The notes under the pieces are model-generated. The model did not search any database. It was not told the DNA's origin and saw nothing but the letters and a program-made list of their open reading frames with translations. The position numbers were made by a program, and so were the translations under genes. 58,869 bases of DNA, from positions 1 through 58,869 of the forward strand of contig NZ_CANQLZ010000010.1 in the NCBI RefSeq assembly GCF_947624825.1. The letters are read 5' to 3'. Shown one piece after another: positions 30,413 to 38,583 of the stretch. The stretch comes from an uncultured Acinetobacter sp. Lineage in GTDB: Bacteria > Pseudomonadota > Gammaproteobacteria > Pseudomonadales > Moraxellaceae. Positions within the stretch are counted from its first letter, which is position 1. Each line of letters begins with the position of its first letter.

Positions 30413-31552
30413 ATGTTAAGTATTGATTATTATCAAATAATGTTATTCGTAGTTATACTAATTTTAAGTTTTTTAATTATTTTTATTTCAGGTTGTAAGC
30501 AAAAAAAAGATATTGTTATTATTATCTCGCTTTTCTTTTGGCATACTTTTTTCTCAATATTTTATTATTTTTTTACACTATCGAATGCCGCTGATGCTGT
30601 GGTTTATTATCGGCGTTCGACAGAAGACGGCTTGACCTTTTATCCAGGGTCATCTTTTATTTATTATTTTTCTTCTCTTTTTTCTAAAGGAATAGATGCA
30701 AACTATCTAAATACAACTCTCTATTTTGGCTTTTTTGGTACTTTAGGGCTTGTTCTATTGTATCTTTCTCTTAAAAAAATTCTTACTAAAATTTCTTGGT
30801 ATTGGGTATTTTTATTATTTATCCCATCTATGAGTTTTTGGAGTTCTGGATTAGGTAAAGATTCTATTTCATTTTTTGCTGTCTGTTTGTTTTTATATAC
30901 AATCACTACCAATAAAAAGCTATATATTTTCTTACCATTATCTTTTTTTGCGATGTTTATGGTACGGCCTCATATTGCACTCATGATGATTGTTTCATTT
31001 GTAATTTATTTTATTATTCGTTCTAGAGCCCATTTGTTAGTTAAGTTTATAACATTGCCAATTATTTTTTCTGCAATTATCTTTTCTTCTAGTTTTGTAC
31101 AGAAGTATGTAGGTTTGGATGAAGCATCTATTGATAGTGTTAATAGTTATGTTGATCAGCGTCAAAACTATAACCAAAGTGGAGGTTCTTCTATAGATTT
31201 ACAATCCATGAGTTATCCTGTACAAATATTTACTTATGTATTTAGACCTTTACCTTTTGATGCTCATAGTGCATTAGCTTTATTTACCAGTATTGAAAAT
31301 ACTATACTGTTAATATTATTTTTATATGTCTTGTTTAAAAATAAGTTTAGACTAAATTATTTTGTAGAGGGTAAAAATACCTGGTTATTAATTTATGCAT
31401 TTTTGACATGTAGTATGTTAGCAATTACTACAGCAAATTTAGGTATTGCTACTCGTCAAAAATGGATGTTTATGCCAATTTTAATTTATTTATTAGTTTA
31501 TGCTTTCTATCGTTACAAACAATCTCAGCATACGAATAGTACTAAAAAATGA
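30413..31552 (+). CDS. wzy: Putative repeat-unit polymerase
   Basis: About 379 residues with roughly ten membrane helices and a longer periplasmic stretch (about 205-260), the layout of Wzy and EpsG/O-antigen polymerases. WSSGLGKDSISFFAVCLFLY and FMVRPHIALMMIV are the recurrent SxGxxKD and RPH elements of the EpsG-like type. It is the only candidate polymerase in the locus and should join repeat units in the periplasm. ATG 30413 follows the capK-like stop by one base; the frame also opens at a TTG at 30401, less likely. Low sequence conservation is normal for Wzy. Confidence 0.82.
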   Translation: MLSIDYYQIMLFVVILILSFLIIFISGCKQKKDIVIIISLFFWHTFFSIFYYFFTLSNAADAVVYYRRSTEDGLTFYPGSSFIYYFSSLFSKGIDANYLNTTLYFGFFGTLGLVLLYLSLKKILTKISWYWVFLLFIPSMSFWSSGLGKDSISFFAVCLFLYTITTNKKLYIFLPLSFFAMFMVRPHIALMMIVSFVIYFIIRSRAHLLVKFITLPIIFSAIIFSSSFVQKYVGLDEASIDSVNSYVDQRQNYNQSGGSSIDLQSMSYPVQIFTYVFRPLPFDAHSALALFTSIENTILLILFLYVLFKNKFRLNYFVEGKNTWLLIYAFLTCSMLAITTANLGIATRQKWMFMPILIYLLVYAFYRYKQSQHTNSTKK

Positions 31553-32691
31553 AATTCTTAATAATATCTAGTTTTTTACCTTCAGTATTAAATTTCCGTG
31601 GAAAGTTACTCGAAGCCATCCATCAGCAAGGCTATGAAATCCACATTATTGCCCCTGATTTGGCTTCTTTTCCTGCCGAGCATGAAAAACTACTAGGTTT
31701 AGGTTATTACGTACATGAAGTTTCCATGCAGCGTACAGGTACCAACCCGGTAGCAGACTTAAAAACTTTAGGGAGCATGTACACGCTTATAAAAAAAATA
31801 AAACCTGATTATGTTCTATCTTATACGATCAAGCCGGTGATCTATGGAACACTCGCAGCGTGGCTGGCAAGAGTACCAAATCGGTATGCCTTAATTACAG
31901 GTTTAGGTTATGCATTTCAAAATGTAGAAACTCAGACTAAGCGTAGTATTTTCCAGAAACTGGTTCATGGTTTATACCAGCAGGCATTATCGCGCAGTCA
32001 TAAGGCATTTTTTCAAAACCCGGATGACTTAAAACTTTTTCAGGATTTAAAGCTTTTAAATGCTCAAACACCTACAGTGGTAGTGAACGGTTCCGGGGTT
32101 AATGTTGCCGACTTTAATGTATTACCTTTACCTGTAACGGCTGATCAAGAAATTAAAATATCCTTCTTGCTGATTGCGCGTTTACTGGTAGATAAAGGTG
32201 TCCGTGAATATGCCGAAGCAGCAAAAATTATCAAACATAAATATCCGCATGTAGAATTTAATCTGGTGGGCTGGATTGATGAAAATCCTTCGGCCATTCG
32301 CCAGCAAGAATTGGATCAATGGATGGCCAGTAACACATTAAACTACTGGGGGAAACTATCCGATGTTCGCCCTGCAATTGCAGAAAGCTCGGTGTATGTG
32401 TTGCCATCGTATCGTGAAGGCACACCCCGTACAGTTTTAGAAGCCATGGCAATGGGCCGGGCAATTATAACCACGGATGCACCAGGTTGTCGTGAAACTG
32501 TTACCGATGGCGATAACGGCTTTCTGGTTGAAGTAAAATCCGTGGAAAGTTTAGTAAAAGCAATGGAGAAACTGATTGTTCAACCAGAGCTTATCGCTAA
32601 AATGGGAAGTCGCTCCCGAGAAATCGCACTTCATAAATACGATGTACATCAGGTAAACACACATATGATGCAAGAAATGGGTTTGATCTAA
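31549..32691 (+). CDS. Glycosyltransferase, GT4 family (PglA-like)
   Basis: 380 residues. LIISSFLPSVLNFRGKLLEA begins a GT4 fold related to PglA/WbdN-type enzymes. IKPDYVLSYTIKPVIYGTLA and RYALITGLGYAFQN are the acceptor-lipid side. PSYREGTPRTVLEAMAMGRA with DAPGCRE is the donor site. Such enzymes often add the second sugar onto diacetylbacillosamine or QuiNAc4NAc lipid, which fits the adjoining PglC-type gene. The start overlaps the wzy stop (ATGA). Base composition returns to that of the chromosome here, so the gene belongs to the conserved right part of the locus. Confidence 0.86.
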   Translation: MKFLIISSFLPSVLNFRGKLLEAIHQQGYEIHIIAPDLASFPAEHEKLLGLGYYVHEVSMQRTGTNPVADLKTLGSMYTLIKKIKPDYVLSYTIKPVIYGTLAAWLARVPNRYALITGLGYAFQNVETQTKRSIFQKLVHGLYQQALSRSHKAFFQNPDDLKLFQDLKLLNAQTPTVVVNGSGVNVADFNVLPLPVTADQEIKISFLLIARLLVDKGVREYAEAAKIIKHKYPHVEFNLVGWIDENPSAIRQQELDQWMASNTLNYWGKLSDVRPAIAESSVYVLPSYREGTPRTVLEAMAMGRAIITTDAPGCRETVTDGDNGFLVEVKSVESLVKAMEKLIVQPELIAKMGSRSREIALHKYDVHQVNTHMMQEMGLI

Positions 32692-33300
32692 ATGCTAAAA
32701 CGCCTTCTCGATATTATCATTGCTTCCATCGCCCTGATCCTACTTTCACCACTTTATGCCTTTGTTGCTTACAAAGTGAAAAAAAATCTGGGCTCTCCGG
32801 TCTTGTTTCGCCAGGTGCGTCCCGGGTTACATGGCAAGCCCTTTGAAATGATCAAGTTCCGCACCATGAAAGATGCTGTGGACGAGCAGGGTAACCCCTT
32901 GCCAGATAGTGAGCGTTTAACCCCATTTGGCAAAATGCTACGTGCAACAAGCTTAGATGAAATGCCAGAGCTTTGGAATGTGATTAAAGGTGATATGAGC
33001 GTAGTTGGGCCGCGTCCATTACTTATGGAATATTTACCTTTATATAATACAGAACAAGCCAAACGTCATAATGTACGCCCCGGTATGACAGGGCATGCTC
33101 AGGTCAATGGTCGTAATGCCATTAGCTGGGAAGAAAAATTTAAACTTGATACCTGGTATGTCGAAAATCGTTCTACATGGCTTGATTTTAAAATCATGTT
33201 TAAAACCATACATAAAGTCATTGCTAAAGATGATATTAGTGCCGAAGGTGAGGCAACTATGACCAAGTTTACAGGGACACCGGATTCCAAACATGACTAA
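32692..33300 (+). CDS. pglC: Initiating phospho-sugar transferase (PglC/ItrB type)
   Basis: 202 residues, monotopic phosphoglycosyl transferase. One N-terminal hydrophobic hairpin (LLDIIIASIALILLSPLYAF) precedes the catalytic core: KIxKFRTM-type MIKFRTMKD, the catalytic Asp-Glu in ATSLDEMPELWNVIKGDMS, and SVVGPRPLL. It transfers a sugar-1-phosphate to undecaprenyl phosphate, the first step of the repeat unit. The adjoining PglD, PglE and PglF-type genes point to QuiNAc4NAc-1-P as the substrate. It abuts the preceding gene with no gap. ItrB in Acinetobacter capsule naming. Confidence 0.9.
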   Translation: MLKRLLDIIIASIALILLSPLYAFVAYKVKKNLGSPVLFRQVRPGLHGKPFEMIKFRTMKDAVDEQGNPLPDSERLTPFGKMLRATSLDEMPELWNVIKGDMSVVGPRPLLMEYLPLYNTEQAKRHNVRPGMTGHAQVNGRNAISWEEKFKLDTWYVENRSTWLDFKIMFKTIHKVIAKDDISAEGEATMTKFTGTPDSKHD

Positions 33301-33949
33301 GCTATACGCCATTTATGGAGCTTCAGGTTGTGGGCGTAGCCTTATACCAGTTGCGCGGCAACAATTGCTGCGTGAAAACAATAATGCTGAAATTGTATTT
33401 ATTGATGATGCATTAACAGAAATCACTTTGGTCAATGGTCATCGTGCAATGAACTATCAACAATTTCTAAGCCAACCCGCTGCCCATAAGTACGTACAAA
33501 TTGCGATTGCTAATAGTGCTGTCCGTGAAAAAATTGCCAATAAACTCGCTCAAGATAATATTTTTCTGTGGTCAATCTCAGCGGATAACGTGATCTTTAT
33601 GGATAATATAGATATTGCTGAAGGGGCGGCATTAAGTCCATTTGTTACAGTGACTTCAAATATTAAAATTGGTAAATGTTTTCACGCTAACTTATACAGC
33701 TATGTTGAGCATGACTGTGTCATTGGTGATTATGTTACCTTTGCCCCAGGGGTAAAATGTAATGGCAATATTCATATTCAAGATCATGCCTATATTGGTA
33801 CTGGTGCCGTGATTAAACAAGGTACACCAGACAAACCTTTAGTCATTGGTAAAGGCGCCATTGTAGGTATGGGCGCAGTGGTGACCAAAAGCGTACCCGC
33901 AGGCGTGACTGTTGTGGGTAACCCCGCACGAATTTTAGAGAAAAAATAA
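33293..33949 (+). CDS. pglD: UDP-4-amino-sugar N-acetyltransferase (PglD/QhbB type)
   Basis: 218 residues. N-terminal Rossmann-like half (LYAIYGASGCGRSLIPVARQ) and C-terminal left-handed beta-helix of hexapeptide repeats (IKIGKCFHANLYSYVEHDCV, with the catalytic His). The end is KSVPAGVTVVGNPARIL. It acetylates the C4 amino group of a UDP-4-amino-4,6-dideoxy sugar. It overlaps pglC by 8 bases, so the two are coupled. With the next two genes it completes UDP-QuiNAc4NAc or the bacillosamine-like isomer. Confidence 0.88.
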   Translation: MTKLYAIYGASGCGRSLIPVARQQLLRENNNAEIVFIDDALTEITLVNGHRAMNYQQFLSQPAAHKYVQIAIANSAVREKIANKLAQDNIFLWSISADNVIFMDNIDIAEGAALSPFVTVTSNIKIGKCFHANLYSYVEHDCVIGDYVTFAPGVKCNGNIHIQDHAYIGTGAVIKQGTPDKPLVIGKGAIVGMGAVVTKSVPAGVTVVGNPARILEKK

Positions 33950-33979
33950 ATTTAGCTTTTAAATATTTTAGGAACCATC

Positions 33980-35149
33980 ATGTTAAACACTGCATTTGAA
34001 CCATGGCCAAGCTTTAGTCAACAAGAGGCTAATGCTGTATCTCAAGTTTTACTCTCTAATAAAGTTAATTATTGGACGGGACAAGAGTGCCGTGAGTTTG
34101 AAAAAGAGTTTGCACAATTTGCCGAGACTCAATATGCAGTGGCACTTGCCAATGGTACTGTTGCATTAGATGTGGCTTTAAAAGCATTAGGTGTGGGTGC
34201 AGGTGATGACGTGATTGTTACCTCACGTACCTTTTTAGCTTCGGCAAGTTCAATTGTAACCGCAGGCGCAAATCCAATTTTTGCCGATGTAGAGCTGGAT
34301 TCACAAAACATTTCACGTCGCACTATTGAAGCAGTATTAACGCCAAATACCAAAGCCATTATTTGTGTGCATTTGGCAGGTTGGATGTGTGATATGGATC
34401 CAATTATGCAATTGGCGCAAGAAAAAGGTCTTTATGTGATTGAAGACTGTGCCCAAGCGCATGGTGCTAAATACAAAGGTAAATCTGCGGGTTCTATTGG
34501 TCATATTGCAGCATGGTCATTTTGCCAAGACAAAATTATGACCACGGGTGGCGAGGGTGGCATGGTCACCACCAATGATGAAAGCCTATGGAAAAAAATG
34601 TGGTCATATAAAGACCATGGTAAAAACTTTGACAGCATTTACAACAAACAACACCCACCGGGTTTCCGTTGGTTGCATGACTCGTTTGGTACCAACTGGC
34701 GTATGATGGAAATGCAAGCGGTCATTGGTCGTTTACAGTTAAAGCAAATGCCAGAATGGACAGCTCAGCGTAATGCCAATATGCAAACCATCTATGCAGC
34801 ATTTGCCGATAGCCCATATTTTACGGTGCATCAGCCTTCAGAGCAGTATGAACATGCAGCATATAAATGCTATGTTCAAGTGAATATTGAACAATTGCCA
34901 CAAGGTTGGTCGCGTGATCGTATTATGGCGGAAATCAATGCACTGGGTGTGCCATGCTTTAGTGGTTCATGCTCAGAAGTGTATTTAGAACATGCTTTTG
35001 ATGATACACCATGGCGTCCAGCCCAGCGTTTAGCCAATGCACAACAATTGGGTGAAAGCAGTTTAATGTTCTTGGTACATCCAACTTTAAGCACTGACAG
35101 TATGGATAAAACCTTAGCTGCAATTCATGAAGTGATTGCTCGTATCTAA
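33980..35149 (+). CDS. pglE: PLP-dependent UDP-4-keto-sugar aminotransferase (PglE/QhbA type)
   Basis: 389 residues, DegT/DnrJ/EryC1/StrS family. Features: ALANGTVALDVALKALGVGA, the PLP-binding VIEDCAQAHGAKYKGKSAGS, and GHIAAWSFCQDKIMTTGGEG, where the Lys of DKIMTTGGEGG is the Schiff-base lysine (about residue 187). It aminates the 4-keto sugar produced by the PglF-type dehydratase, using glutamate. 30 bases after pglD, with AGGA upstream of the ATG. Confidence 0.9.
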   Translation: MLNTAFEPWPSFSQQEANAVSQVLLSNKVNYWTGQECREFEKEFAQFAETQYAVALANGTVALDVALKALGVGAGDDVIVTSRTFLASASSIVTAGANPIFADVELDSQNISRRTIEAVLTPNTKAIICVHLAGWMCDMDPIMQLAQEKGLYVIEDCAQAHGAKYKGKSAGSIGHIAAWSFCQDKIMTTGGEGGMVTTNDESLWKKMWSYKDHGKNFDSIYNKQHPPGFRWLHDSFGTNWRMMEMQAVIGRLQLKQMPEWTAQRNANMQTIYAAFADSPYFTVHQPSEQYEHAAYKCYVQVNIEQLPQGWSRDRIMAEINALGVPCFSGSCSEVYLEHAFDDTPWRPAQRLANAQQLGESSLMFLVHPTLSTDSMDKTLAAIHEVIARI

Positions 35150-35260
35150 ATCCAATATAACAATAGGGTCAGGTAAGACCTGACCTAATTTAAAATTTTG
35201 CTATATCCATAAGTTGCAAGACTTATAATTTTTATGCACCGCATTGAGTAGAAAAATTCT

Positions 35261-37135
35261 GTGAAGTCCATCATTATTCGTTTGGTAGAATCGCCACGCT
35301 TAGCAAAACAATTATTTTTAATTTTATTAGATTTAGCTATTTTTCCAGTATTAATTTGGCTATGTTATGCATTAAGAGCGTTTAACTTAGGGGCAGAAGT
35401 CGTACCTAACCTTGCTTTGGGTTCAGGTTGGGTAAGTGGACTTGCAGTGTCTGCTTTGGCTATCTGTGGTATTTATCGTTTTATTGTACGGAGCTTTAAC
35501 GAAGCATTTATTACCCGTTTAGCCTTGGCTACGGGTTTAGCGGTGATTAGCTTATTTGTTTTAGCTTATCTAAGCCATGCTTTTATTCCAACTTCAATTC
35601 CATTGATGTTTGGTTTTATGATGTTTGCTTGGATTTGGTTGAGCCGCGGTGTCATTCGCTTTTTGGTGCGCGCTTATACGCATAGTAATACCTTGCGTAA
35701 ACGTGTGGCTATTTACGGTGCAGGCTATGCAGGTCAGCAAGTTGCCGCAACTCTACAGCGTTCTGATGAGCATACGGCCGTATTTTTCTTAGATGATAAT
35801 CCATCTTTAGCACGTCAAATGATTGGTGGTTTACGTGTTTATGCGCCTAAAGATGCTTTAGCACAGTTTGAAAAACAAAATATTGATGAAATTTTAATTG
35901 CACTACCTTCGGTTAGTCGGGTGCGTAAAAGTGAAATTGTAAAATTTTTAGAACCAGCACATATCAAAATTACCGAAATTCCAGGTTTAACCAAATTGGT
36001 AGATGGTGAAATTCGTATCTCTGATATTCAAGAAGTGGATATTATTGATTTACTTGGTCGTGATCCTGTGCCACCAGTACAGCATTTGCTGACTAAGAAT
36101 ATTAAAAATAAAGTGGTGATGGTCACAGGCGCGGGTGGTTCTATCGGTTCAGAACTGTGTCGTCAAATTATTAAAAACCAGCCTAAACAGTTAATTATCT
36201 ATGAATTAACTGAATTTGCGCTATATAGTATCGACAAAGAATTAGGTTTAAATACCCAAATTGAGATTATTCCGGTTTTAGGCTCTGTGCTTGAGCAAGC
36301 TAAATTAGAACGTGTGATTGAACAGTATGCAGTGCAAACGGTTTACCATGCGGCAGCTTATAAGCATGTACCCTTGGTGGAATGTAACCCTATTGCAGGT
36401 TTACAAAATAACTCAGTAGGTACGGCATTTAGCGTAAATGCTGCGGTTAAAAAAGGTGTAGAAACTTTTGTACTCATTTCCACCGATAAAGCTGTGCGTC
36501 CAACCAATGTGATGGGTGCATCCAAACGTATGGCAGAGCTCTATTGTCAGGCTATGGCAGCGGCACAACAAAAAACGCAGATTAGTATTGTGCGTTTTGG
36601 CAATGTACTCGGCTCATCAGGTTCGGTCGTGCCATTATTTAAGCAGCAAATTGCCAAAGGTGGCCCAATTACTGTGACGCATCCAGATGTGACGCGTTAC
36701 TTTATGACTATTCCTGAAGCATCACAGTTGGTGATTCAAGCGGGTGCTTTGGGTACGGGCGGTGATGTATTTTTATTAGACATGGGTGAGCCTGTGCGTA
36801 TTCAAGATCTAGCACGCCAAATGATTGCTTTAAGTGGTTTAAAAGTGCGTGAAGAGGGCAGTATGAGCGGTGATATTGCAATTGAATATTCAGGTTTACG
36901 TCCGGGTGAAAAACTCTATGAAGAGCTATTGATCGATCAGGAAGATACCGAAATTACTGAACACAGCCGAATTTTACGTTCATTTGAAAAACAGTATCCT
37001 TTAGATGAGTTACTCGTTGTATTTGAACGTTTAAATCAGTTAACTGCAGTAGATGATGATATTCAATGGGCACTTACTCAGCTTGAGCATTATGTTGATG
37101 GTTATCAACGTGGCAAAGAGATTAGAGTCAATTAA
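35261..37135 (+). CDS. pglF: UDP-GlcNAc 4,6-dehydratase, membrane-bound (PglF/WbpM/Gdr type)
   Basis: 624 residues. Four N-terminal membrane helices (about 15-130) are followed by two Rossmann units: RVAIYGAGYAGQQVAATLQR and MVTGAGGSIGSELCRQI. The catalytic part has ISTDKAVRPTNVMGASKRMAE, where the Tyr of the usual SYK triad is replaced by Met, as is normal in WbpM/PglF, and FGNVLGSSGSVVPLFKQQI. It converts UDP-GlcNAc to the 4-keto-6-deoxy sugar, the first step to QuiNAc4NAc. Starts with GTG after a 111-base gap. Called gdr in Acinetobacter loci. Confidence 0.92.
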   Translation: MKSIIIRLVESPRLAKQLFLILLDLAIFPVLIWLCYALRAFNLGAEVVPNLALGSGWVSGLAVSALAICGIYRFIVRSFNEAFITRLALATGLAVISLFVLAYLSHAFIPTSIPLMFGFMMFAWIWLSRGVIRFLVRAYTHSNTLRKRVAIYGAGYAGQQVAATLQRSDEHTAVFFLDDNPSLARQMIGGLRVYAPKDALAQFEKQNIDEILIALPSVSRVRKSEIVKFLEPAHIKITEIPGLTKLVDGEIRISDIQEVDIIDLLGRDPVPPVQHLLTKNIKNKVVMVTGAGGSIGSELCRQIIKNQPKQLIIYELTEFALYSIDKELGLNTQIEIIPVLGSVLEQAKLERVIEQYAVQTVYHAAAYKHVPLVECNPIAGLQNNSVGTAFSVNAAVKKGVETFVLISTDKAVRPTNVMGASKRMAELYCQAMAAAQQKTQISIVRFGNVLGSSGSVVPLFKQQIAKGGPITVTHPDVTRYFMTIPEASQLVIQAGALGTGGDVFLLDMGEPVRIQDLARQMIALSGLKVREEGSMSGDIAIEYSGLRPGEKLYEELLIDQEDTEITEHSRILRSFEKQYPLDELLVVFERLNQLTAVDDDIQWALTQLEHYVDGYQRGKEIRVN

Positions 37136-37143
37136 GGGTCAAT

Positions 37144-38169
37144 ATGAGTACAATTTTAGTTACAGGTGGAGCAGGTTATATTGGCTCACACACTTGTTTA
37201 CAACTGTTAGAGCAAGATTATCAGGTTGTCGTCTTAGATAATCTAGCCAATAGTTCGATTGAAGCGCTTCATCGTGTACAACGCCTTGCGAATAAAGTGC
37301 TGACGTTTATTGAGGGTGATATTCGCGATAGTTATCTGCTTGATCAAATTTTTAATGACTATCAAATTGATGCCGTCATTCATTTTGCGGGTTTAAAAGC
37401 GGTAGGTGAGAGTCAGACCAAGCCACTTGAATATTTTGACAATAATATTTCAGGTTCAGTGACTTTATTGAATGCAATGCAAAAGGCACAGGTTTTTAAT
37501 TTAGTCTTTAGTTCATCTGCTACCGTTTATGGTGAGCAGCATCAATCACCGCTGAATGAAAGCATGTCTACGGGCAATACCACCAATAACTATGGTTATA
37601 CCAAACTGATTGTTGAGCAACTGCTACAAAAATTAGCTTTCAGTGAGCCACGTTGGTCCATTGCTTTATTGCGTTATTTTAACCCTGTAGGTGCACATCA
37701 CAGTGGTCAAATTGGTGAAGATCCGCAAGGGACTCCTAATAATCTCATGCCATATGTGACCCAAGTTGCGGTAGGTTTAAGAGAGAAATTGGCTATTTTT
37801 GGTAATGATTATGCCACTATAGATGGCACGGGTGTACGTGATTATATTCATGTTGTTGACTTAGCCAGTGCACACTTAGCAGCGCTACAATATCGTTTAA
37901 AACAAACCGGTTGCGATGCGTGGAATATTGGTACTGGAAAAGGCGTATCGGTATTAGAAGTCATTGCTGCCTTTGAGCAAGTGAATGGTGTAAAAGTCAA
38001 TTATGAGTTTGCGCCACGGCGTGATGGTGATATCGCAACTTGTTTTGCAGATAATAGCAAAGCAGTCAGCGAGCTAGGTTGGCAACCGAAATTTGGATTA
38101 TCCGATATGTTACGCGATAGCTGGAATTGGCAAAAAAACAATCCCAATGGATATCGTGAACCATCATAA
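37144..38169 (+). CDS. galE: UDP-glucose 4-epimerase
   Basis: 341 residues, normal GalE length. NAD-binding VTGGAGYIGSHTCLQLLEQD, FSSSATVYGE catalytic Ser, and NNYGYTKLIVEQ with the catalytic Tyr-x3-Lys. RYFNPVGAHHSGQIGEDPQG is diagnostic for GalE. It interconverts UDP-glucose and UDP-galactose. It follows pglF by 8 bases and ends the capsule operon. The usual partners galU, ugd, gpi and pgm do not follow; instead a short degenerate region and the Tn7-like element are found. Confidence 0.95.
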   Translation: MSTILVTGGAGYIGSHTCLQLLEQDYQVVVLDNLANSSIEALHRVQRLANKVLTFIEGDIRDSYLLDQIFNDYQIDAVIHFAGLKAVGESQTKPLEYFDNNISGSVTLLNAMQKAQVFNLVFSSSATVYGEQHQSPLNESMSTGNTTNNYGYTKLIVEQLLQKLAFSEPRWSIALLRYFNPVGAHHSGQIGEDPQGTPNNLMPYVTQVAVGLREKLAIFGNDYATIDGTGVRDYIHVVDLASAHLAALQYRLKQTGCDAWNIGTGKGVSVLEVIAAFEQVNGVKVNYEFAPRRDGDIATCFADNSKAVSELGWQPKFGLSDMLRDSWNWQKNNPNGYREPS

Positions 38170-38172
38170 TTA

Positions 38173-38448
38173 TCAAACATAGATCAATAATTTAAATAAT
38201 TGGGTAAGTTCATCAATATCGGCTTGGTTTAGCTTTAAATTTTGAGTGTCCTTTTTAATTGGAGGCTACTACATAAAGTGTAAAAATACCCAAGCATATT
38301 CGTTATAGGGTGGATTAGCACCTACTTGAGTTAGGCTGGGATAATATGATTGAAGGGGGAGGCTAATGATCTGCGAATTATTTAAACTAAAAATTACTTG
38401 TTTGAATGCCTCAAAGCCTGTACTGAAATTTTCCAGATATTGAAGATC
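38173..38448 (-). pseudogene. Degenerate protein-like frame between galE and tnsE
   Basis: On the reverse strand a frame of about 59 codons (DLQYLENFSTGFEAFKQVIF at the start, NPPYNEYAWVFLHFM at the end) stops at two adjacent TAG codons (38266-38271). It then stays open for 30 more codons to a TGA at 38173. The sequence looks protein-like but I cannot place it, and no start or ribosome binding site is visible. It may be a remnant of a gene lost when the capsule locus or the transposon arrived. The rest of 38170-38583 shows nothing else, in particular no clear Tn7-type left end. Confidence 0.25.
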
Positions 38449-38583
38449 CTATTGTAAGGCCCATGCATTCCTTTTGACCAATGGGCCCCAAAATGGGCAG
38501 TTCATGCTGCGCTTTTTAATTTGGTTGTTTTAAGGCTTGAGACCTTATAACATATTGTCTTATATGCTAATCTATAATGAAAA

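Larger units (their letters stand above)
17717..38169. other. Capsular polysaccharide (K) locus, Wzx/Wzy type
   Basis: Fifteen genes with every element of a Wzy-dependent system. wza-wzb-wzc (export and its control) run leftward. tviB-tviC, wzx, a pyruvyl transferase, two GT4 genes, a capK-like gene, wzy, a third GT4 gene, pglC/D/E/F-type genes and galE run rightward from a shared 370-base promoter region. Sugars that can be inferred are UDP-GalNAcA (TviB/TviC), UDP-QuiNAc4NAc (PglF/E/D) and UDP-Gal or UDP-Glc (GalE). The PglC-type transferase suggests QuiNAc4NAc is the first sugar of the unit. The centre (about 24.2-31.5 kb) is visibly more AT-rich than its ends, the usual mark of an exchanged specificity region. 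Confidence 0.88.

Noticed and set aside
17662..38169. Capsule locus as cargo of the Tn7-like element
   Set aside because: There is no room or TnsB-like repeats between the dapB terminator and wzc for a left end, and the locus has its own divergent promoter structure.
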